Source: an uncultured Lachnospiraceae bacterium (lineage in GTDB: Bacteria; Bacillota; Clostridia; Lachnospirales; Lachnospiraceae). From it: a stretch of DNA of 64,000 nt. Where the stretch lies: the NCBI GenBank assembly GCA_944383325.1, contig CALWPC010000046.1:1-64000 (forward strand), in the 5' to 3' direction. The notes beneath the pieces were generated by a model that searched no databases, had not been told where the DNA came from, and saw only the letters and a list, made by a program, of their open reading frames with translations. Positions 63,294 to 64,000 of the stretch are shown piece after piece. The translations under genes and the position numbers were made by a program. The number at the start of each line of letters is the position of its first letter. Position 1 is the stretch's first letter.

Positions 63294-64000
63294 ATGTCAT
63301 ATATTATTGATGGTAAGGCGATTTCGGCACAGATTAAGGAGGAATGCAGGGAACGCGTGGAGCGACTCCGTGAAAAAGGTGTTTCCGTTACGTTGGCAGT
63401 CGTTTTAGTTGGTGATGATCCTGCATCCTGCGTATATGTCAATAATAAGAAAAAGGCGTGCGAATTTTGCGGCATTGAGTCGCGCACATATGAACTCTCG
63501 GCGGACACCACCCAACAGGAAGTTCTTAATCTTGTCCAGACACTCAATGCCGATGAGTCGGTGAACGGCATTCTTGTGCAGCTGCCTTTGCCAGAGCATA
63601 TTGATGAAAATGAAATTATTTATGCCATTTCACCTGAAAAGGATGTGGATGGATTTCATCCGTATAATGTCGGGGCGTTAAGCATCGGTTTGCCGGGCCA
63701 CGTGTCATGTACGCCCGCCGGAGTCATTGAATTGTTAAAGCGAAGCAATATTGAGATTTCAGGAAAACATTGCGTGGTCGTCGGACGAAGCAATATTGTC
63801 GGAAAACCGATGTCCATGCTGCTTTTGCGCGAAAACGGGACCGTGACGGTTGCCCATTCCAAGACCGCCGATTTAAAGGCTGTGACCTCACAGGCGGATA
63901 TTCTCGTGGTCGCCGTCGGCAAACCGAAGTTCATCACAGAAGAGTATGTAAAAGAAGGCGCCGTAGTCATTGATGTTGGAATTCACCGCATGGATAATAA
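63294..64000 (+). CDS. folD: FolD methylene-THF dehydrogenase/cyclohydrolase, partial
   Basis: The bifunctional enzyme interconverting 5,10-methylene-, 5,10-methenyl- and 10-formyl-THF. About 235 codons are present before the right edge cuts the gene; the family length is about 280. Visible features are VGDDPASCVYVNNKKKACEF with the catalytic Tyr/Lys, QLPLPEHIDEN, DVDGFHPYNVG, and the Rossmann segment VVVGRSNIVGKPM. AAGGCGGG lies before ATG 63294. It continues the one-carbon pair with fhs. Confidence 0.96.
   Translation, partial: MSYIIDGKAISAQIKEECRERVERLREKGVSVTLAVVLVGDDPASCVYVNNKKKACEFCGIESRTYELSADTTQQEVLNLVQTLNADESVNGILVQLPLPEHIDENEIIYAISPEKDVDGFHPYNVGALSIGLPGHVSCTPAGVIELLKRSNIEISGKHCVVVGRSNIVGKPMSMLLLRENGTVTVAHSKTADLKAVTSQADILVVAVGKPKFITEEYVKEGAVVIDVGIHRMDN

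Overview
The window is about 64 kb of a low-to-moderate GC Firmicute chromosome, most likely a Clostridia member of the Lachnospiraceae type. The evidence is the gene content: a six-gene rnfCDGEAB cluster, a B12-independent glycyl radical dehydratase, scpAB, a DUF177-rpmF pair, a cmk-ispH-rpsA order, pta-ackA and fhs-folD. Strong AGGAGG ribosome sites, frequent GTG/TTG starts and many 17-bp-spaced sigma-A promoters agree with this. Nearly everything is dense housekeeping and energy metabolism. The only mobile DNA seen is one IS481-type element cut by the left edge. No CRISPR array, prophage or rRNA was seen.

Layout. 1-743: IS481-family transposase end. 792-985: tRNA-Leu(CAA) with promoter and terminator. 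1024-3417: an AIM24-family protein, a small Cys-rich orphan with a structured leader, and a beta-solenoid-like lipoprotein. 3441-11804: a long operon folC-folE-(HD protein)-folP-folBK-pheA-DUF815 ATPase-alpha/beta hydrolase-PHP phosphoesterase. 11848-15518: ppx-ppk1 (polyphosphate). 15611-17055, minus strand: a PAP2 phosphatase and a DUF368 (PopT-type) polyprenyl-phosphate transporter. 17383-21484: glycyl radical diol-dehydratase, its activase, and YebC. 21601-26580: two D,D-carboxypeptidases around a phosphoesterase and scpAB. 26662-29766: YfcE-like phosphodiesterase, a divergent MraY-like transferase, a HAD phosphatase (minus strand) and a PH-like protein.

30056-35414: a five-gene biotin-dependent carboxyltransferase/sodium-pump operon with two different carboxyltransferases. 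35548-41725: a tight, partly overlapping operon of AI-2E transporter, YihY/BrkB, flavoprotein, cmk, ispH and rpsA. 41806-42804 (minus): YprB-like exonuclease. 42910-49164: rnfCDGEAB followed after 25 bases by L-rhamnose isomerase. 49228-50496 (minus): TmcAL. 50723-52938: pta-ackA. 53070-53781: DUF177-rpmF. Then come a TepA-like ClpP protease, a fucose-isomerase-fold protein, dinB, uppP, ftsK/spoIIIE, fhs and folD, the last cut by the right edge.

How it fits together. Energy conservation looks sodium- and ferredoxin-linked: Rnf, a biotin decarboxylase/transcarboxylase pump, and pta-ackA for ATP. Fhs, FolD and the folate operon supply one-carbon metabolism. Rhamnose isomerase and a dehydratase with the glycerol/propanediol active-site residues suggest deoxysugar breakdown to 1,2-propanediol and beyond, but the middle enzymes are not here. 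Three undecaprenyl-phosphate recycling genes (PAP2, PopT-type, UppP), MraY-like, FtsK and two carboxypeptidases serve the envelope. The most attractive unassigned lead is the HD-domain protein between folE and folP, which sits where the pathway lacks its dihydroneopterin triphosphate dephosphorylation enzyme. The second lead is the hybrid carboxyltransferase operon.
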